Assembly: GCA_037132015.1 (NCBI GenBank)
Contig: JBAXPW010000066.1
Location: 1 to 8,377, forward strand
Length of the DNA: 8,377 nt
Direction: 5' to 3'
Origin: JBAXPW01 sp037132015
GTDB lineage: Bacteria; Patescibacteriota; Microgenomatia; UBA1406; GWC2-37-13
A model generated the notes under the pieces. It did no database searches and had not been told where the DNA came from. It was given only the letters and a program-made list of their open reading frames with translations. The position numbers and the translations under genes were made by a program. How positions within the stretch are numbered: the stretch's first letter is position 1; each line of letters starts with the position of its first letter. This document shows, piece by piece, positions 6,737 through 8,377 of this stretch.

Positions 6737-6749
6737 CACATATCATGTG
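6737..6749. promoter_or_regulatory. Short inverted repeat in the divergent spacer
   Basis: CACAT-ATC-ATGTG is a perfect 5-bp inverted repeat with a 3-nt centre, lying between the PIG-L gene and the toxin-antitoxin operon. It could be an operator, but a repeat this short can occur by chance in AT-rich DNA. Confidence 0.2.
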
Positions 6750-6766
6750 TATGAATTATCTATAAG

Positions 6767-6801
6767 GTCATATTGACATTACATACTCATTGTCATATAA
6801 T
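6767..6801 (+). promoter_or_regulatory. Consensus promoter and possible operator of the toxin-antitoxin operon
   Basis: TTGACA (6773-6778), a 17-nt spacer and TATAAT (6796-6801) form a perfect sigma-70-type promoter. Only 5 nt (TACTT) separate it from the toxin ATG at 6807, so the message should be leaderless. GTCA-TAT-TGAC (6767-6777) overlaps the -35, and a third half-site GTCA (6792-6795) abuts the -10; TGACA and TGTCA form an inverted pair across the spacer. GTCATAT occurs as a direct repeat at 6767 and 6792. A ribbon-helix-helix antitoxin bound here would block RNA polymerase; the operator role is inferred. Confidence 0.75.
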
Positions 6802-6806
6802 TACTT

Positions 6807-7079
6807 ATGGTTTACTACGACTGGGATAAAGAAAAGAACAAGAAATTAAAAATAGAAAGAAGTATTTCCTTTGAAGAGGTGATTATAGCTTTAGAAGTTG
6901 ATGGACTTATAGATGAGATAAATAATCCAAGTAAAAATTTTCCTGATCAAAAAGTATTTGTGATACAAATTTTTAATTATCTCTATTATGTGCCTTTTGT
7001 CAAAAAGTCAGATGAAACCATTTTTCTAAAAACAATTATTCCAAGTAGAAAAATATTAAAAAAGTATATGAATAAATAA
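6807..7079 (+). CDS. BrnT-like toxin of a type II toxin-antitoxin module
   Basis: This 90-residue protein starts YYDWDKEKNKKLKIERSISF, close to the FxWDxxKNxxNxxKHGxxFEE opening of BrnT-family toxins, which adopt a RelE-like fold and act as ribonucleases. The central acidic loop NNPSKNFPDQKVFVIQ and two hydrophobic strands lead to a basic C-terminus, TIIPSRKILKKYM, again like BrnT. The assignment rests on this pattern and on the antitoxin-like gene 25 nt downstream, in the toxin-first order of brnTA. Nuclease activity is inferred from the family. The ATG lies 5 nt after a consensus -10, so the toxin would be translated from a leaderless message. Base composition is more AT-rich than in the glycolytic genes, as is common for mobile accessory modules. 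Confidence 0.72.
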   Translation: MVYYDWDKEKNKKLKIERSISFEEVIIALEVDGLIDEINNPSKNFPDQKVFVIQIFNYLYYVPFVKKSDETIFLKTIIPSRKILKKYMNK

Positions 7080-7104
7080 TTATAAATTTAAATATAAAAA
7101 AAAT

Positions 7105-7383
7105 ATGAAACACTATAAACTAGACTCAGAAGAAGAGCAAATATTAAATGATATTGAAAGCGGAAAATTTGTAAGTGTTGATAACCTCAAAGATGTCAAA
7201 AGAGAAGCTCAAGAAGCTGCTAAAAATACAATGGAAAAGAATAAAAATATAAATATACGATTGTCATATAAAGATATTCAACGTCTTAAAATAAAAGCTA
7301 TGGAAAATGGCATTCCGTATCAGACATTGGTAGCATCCATTTTGCATCAATATGCTAATGATAGAATCGAAGCACGGTTATAA
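7105..7383 (+). CDS. CopG-like ribbon-helix-helix antitoxin
   Basis: The 92-residue protein has an acidic, probably flexible N-terminal part (about 1-35, with DSEEEQILNDIESG), a linker helix, and a C-terminal ribbon-helix-helix domain. In the latter, NINIRLS (48-54) is the DNA-contacting strand, YKDIQRLKIKAMENG helix A and PYQTLVASILHQYAN helix B. This layout matches CopG-type antitoxins paired with BrnT-like toxins: the N-terminal part wraps the toxin and the RHH dimer represses the shared promoter. It follows the toxin by 25 nt of almost pure A/T with no Shine-Dalgarno and no promoter of its own that I can see. Both genes are intact. The GTCA half-sites in front of the toxin are the likely target. 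Confidence 0.78.
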   Translation: MKHYKLDSEEEQILNDIESGKFVSVDNLKDVKREAQEAAKNTMEKNKNINIRLSYKDIQRLKIKAMENGIPYQTLVASILHQYANDRIEARL

Positions 7384-7568
7384 CTTCTTTTATCAGATAG
7401 AAAAAATAGCTATTATTTAGAAATAACTGTGTTCGATATTGAATATGAAAATAGACATTCACAATTCCTCGACACGCTATATCGAATAACATCATGATTT
7501 TTGGTACATCTATTGATTTTCAATTTAAGATATAGAAAGGTTTGATTTTTTATAATGATTGTATAATT
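7384..7568. other. AT-rich spacer between convergent genes, no gene seen
   Basis: This 185-nt gap separates the antitoxin end from the end of the opposing small gene. It has no convincing ORF, RNA gene or GC-rich terminator. TTCGATAT (7432-7439) and ATATCGAA (7479-7486) are perfect 8-bp inverted arms with a 39-nt loop. TATAAT-like words near 7550-7568 lead into no + strand gene. Confidence 0.5.
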
Positions 7569-7835
7569 TTATTTGTGATCAGAAAGATCCTCGCTTACAT
7601 TCCTAATTATTCTACCTGTTTGAAAATCTGCTACTTTTTCATTGTATTTATTATTTTTTCTATCAATAATGCGCGTTTTTTGTACACCTTCTGGAGATAA
7701 ATCTATTCTCTTACTTGGAAACCAACCTAATATCACATGCATAACAAACTTTTTAACAAATTTGCTGAATGTTTTTAACTCAAGACTATCTCTTACAATT
7801 ATTTTATCAGAACAATCTATTGTATATTTATTCAT
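7569..7835 (-). CDS. Small uncharacterised protein
   Basis: I do not recognise a named family. The 88-residue product is charged and soluble-looking, with no signal peptide; a short hydrophobic patch VMHVILGWF lies near the middle. The C-terminal half reads RIIDRKNNKYNEKVADFQTG and then RIIRNVSEDLSDHK. This resembles a tail seen in small hypothetical proteins (D..N.YxExVxDxxTGExI...E.LSxH); this is recollection, not a search result. Support for a real gene: that tail, a TATAAT at 7869-7874 upstream, a weak Shine-Dalgarno AGGA 4 nt before the ATG, and the 44-nt gap after the pilin-like gene. The overlapping + strand frames are hydrophobic, low-complexity mirror reads of it. Confidence 0.6.
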   Translation of the reverse strand: MNKYTIDCSDKIIVRDSLELKTFSKFVKKFVMHVILGWFPSKRIDLSPEGVQKTRIIDRKNNKYNEKVADFQTGRIIRNVSEDLSDHK

Positions 7836-7868
7836 TTTTTCCTACTACTAGATTTAGCCTAATTATCG

Positions 7869-7874
7869 ATTATA
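7869..7874 (-). promoter_or_regulatory. Candidate -10 of the small uncharacterised gene
   Basis: The minus strand reads TATAAT, 33 nt before the ATG at 7835, in the gap after the pilin-like gene. No good -35 is seen. It would give a leader of about 27 nt carrying the AGGA, unlike the leaderless pattern elsewhere in the window. Confidence 0.35.
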
Positions 7875-7879
7875 TTACT

Positions 7880-8293
7880 CTAATGAAATTCTTTATTATA
7901 GTTTCCTTCAACAATTTTTTTATTTTCTTCAAAATCTGTATAACTTATCTGATAAACTTGGCCATCTCCTCTCAACCTAAAATCAAAATCTTTCAATTCC
8001 TTAATTGCTTTTTTTGTTGTATCTATTCCTTCAGATATTTCTGTTTGAACCCGACCTTCTGTTACATCTTTTTCTAAATCTCTTAACATAATTTCTACAT
8101 TATAAGGATATGATCCATGTACAGCATAATACAGATTTAAAGACGCTTTTACCATATTTACATGAGCAATTTCAATATCAAGTTTTGTATCATGTATTTT
8201 CTTATACCTGCCTATTTCATTAATGGCAAAAAAACATGTAATAAATACAAACAATATGCTAATTCCTAAAATTACTTTTTTACTACTTTTCAT
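7880..8293 (-). CDS. Membrane-anchored pilin-like protein
   Basis: The 137-residue protein has a Lys-rich start (MKSSKK), one hydrophobic helix at about 7-24, and an extracytoplasmic region beginning DTKLDIEIAHVNMVKASLNL followed by YYAVHGSYP (55-63). The pattern D..........A...L..YY...G.YP is the hallmark of the alpha1-C region of type IV pilins and pseudopilins. A C-terminal strand region FDFRLRGDGQVYQISYTDF also fits. Unlike true prepilins there is no G-F-x-x-x-E cleavage motif before the helix, so it would stay as an uncleaved anchor. Cys20 lacks a proper lipobox. The ATG is preceded by AAGGGAG at 7 nt, the clearest Shine-Dalgarno in the window. It is the only gene here ending in TAG. A TATATT at 8318-8323 may be its -10. 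Role in a pilus or secretion machine is inferred. Confidence 0.6.
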   Translation of the reverse strand: MKSSKKVILGISILFVFITCFFAINEIGRYKKIHDTKLDIEIAHVNMVKASLNLYYAVHGSYPYNVEIMLRDLEKDVTEGRVQTEISEGIDTTKKAIKELKDFDFRLRGDGQVYQISYTDFEENKKIVEGNYNKEFH

Positions 8294-8377
8294 ATGAATA
8301 CTCCCTTATTGTAGACTAATATACGTGTTGCATGATTGATAGGTGTTACCGAAACGGAAAAGGAAGTGAGGTGGTTT

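Noticed and set aside
7642..8077. Two overlapping + strand reading frames of 69 and 102 codons rich in Phe, Ile, Leu and Cys
   Set aside because: They are mirror images of the two minus-strand genes. Their composition is that of the antisense of Lys/Asn/Glu-rich coding DNA, and they resemble no known protein.
223..8293. UGA recoded as glycine, as in some CPR lineages
   Set aside because: Conserved genes of full length (aldolase, GAPDH, PGK, RNase HII, RadC) contain no in-frame TGA despite many glycines, so recoding is not supported. No TGA stop occurs either, but with TAA so dominant that is weak evidence.

Overview
The window is low-GC bacterial DNA with short intergenic gaps and small proteins. 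The best guess for the source is a Candidate Phyla Radiation (Patescibacteria) genome. Support for this is an archaeal-type class I aldolase in a minimal gap-pgk operon, the scarcity of Shine-Dalgarno sites, and a BrnT-like/CopG-like toxin-antitoxin pair with sequences like those I recall from that group. This is judged from protein character, not from a search. Eleven of twelve genes stop at TAA and one at TAG. All conserved genes read through at family-typical length with no in-frame TGA, so the code looks standard rather than the UGA=Gly variant of some CPR lineages.

Left (1-3376, + strand): a glycolytic operon of class I fructose-bisphosphate aldolase, glyceraldehyde-3-phosphate dehydrogenase and phosphoglycerate kinase. 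Gaps are 21 and 13 nt. It carries six-carbon sugar phosphate to 3-phosphoglycerate and the first substrate-level ATP; triose-phosphate isomerase is not here. The GAPDH has cofactor-site residues that suggest NADP use. The operon ends tail to tail with a minus-strand pair, a membrane-anchored DUF192 protein and a CYTH-domain protein (4352-3373). The two stop codons share one TTAA.

Middle (4353-6659): ribonuclease HII on + diverges from the DUF192 gene across 47 nt. Between RNase HII and the convergent RadC gene lie three 28-nt hairpin repeats with a 36-nt period, similar to the REP / dRS3 class of palindromes. RadC and an upstream PIG-L/LmbE-type zinc deacetylase gene follow on the minus strand.

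Right (6660-8377): a more AT-rich, accessory-looking stretch. It has a toxin-antitoxin operon with a perfect TTGACA-17-TATAAT promoter, a 185-nt gap without genes, a small uncharacterised protein, and a membrane-anchored pilin-like protein.

The most striking global signal is regulatory. Five genes (DUF192, RNase HII, radC, PIG-L, toxin) have a -10 element only 5-8 nt before their ATG, which predicts leaderless transcripts. Operon-internal genes also lack Shine-Dalgarno sites. Only the two genes at the right end have recognisable ones.
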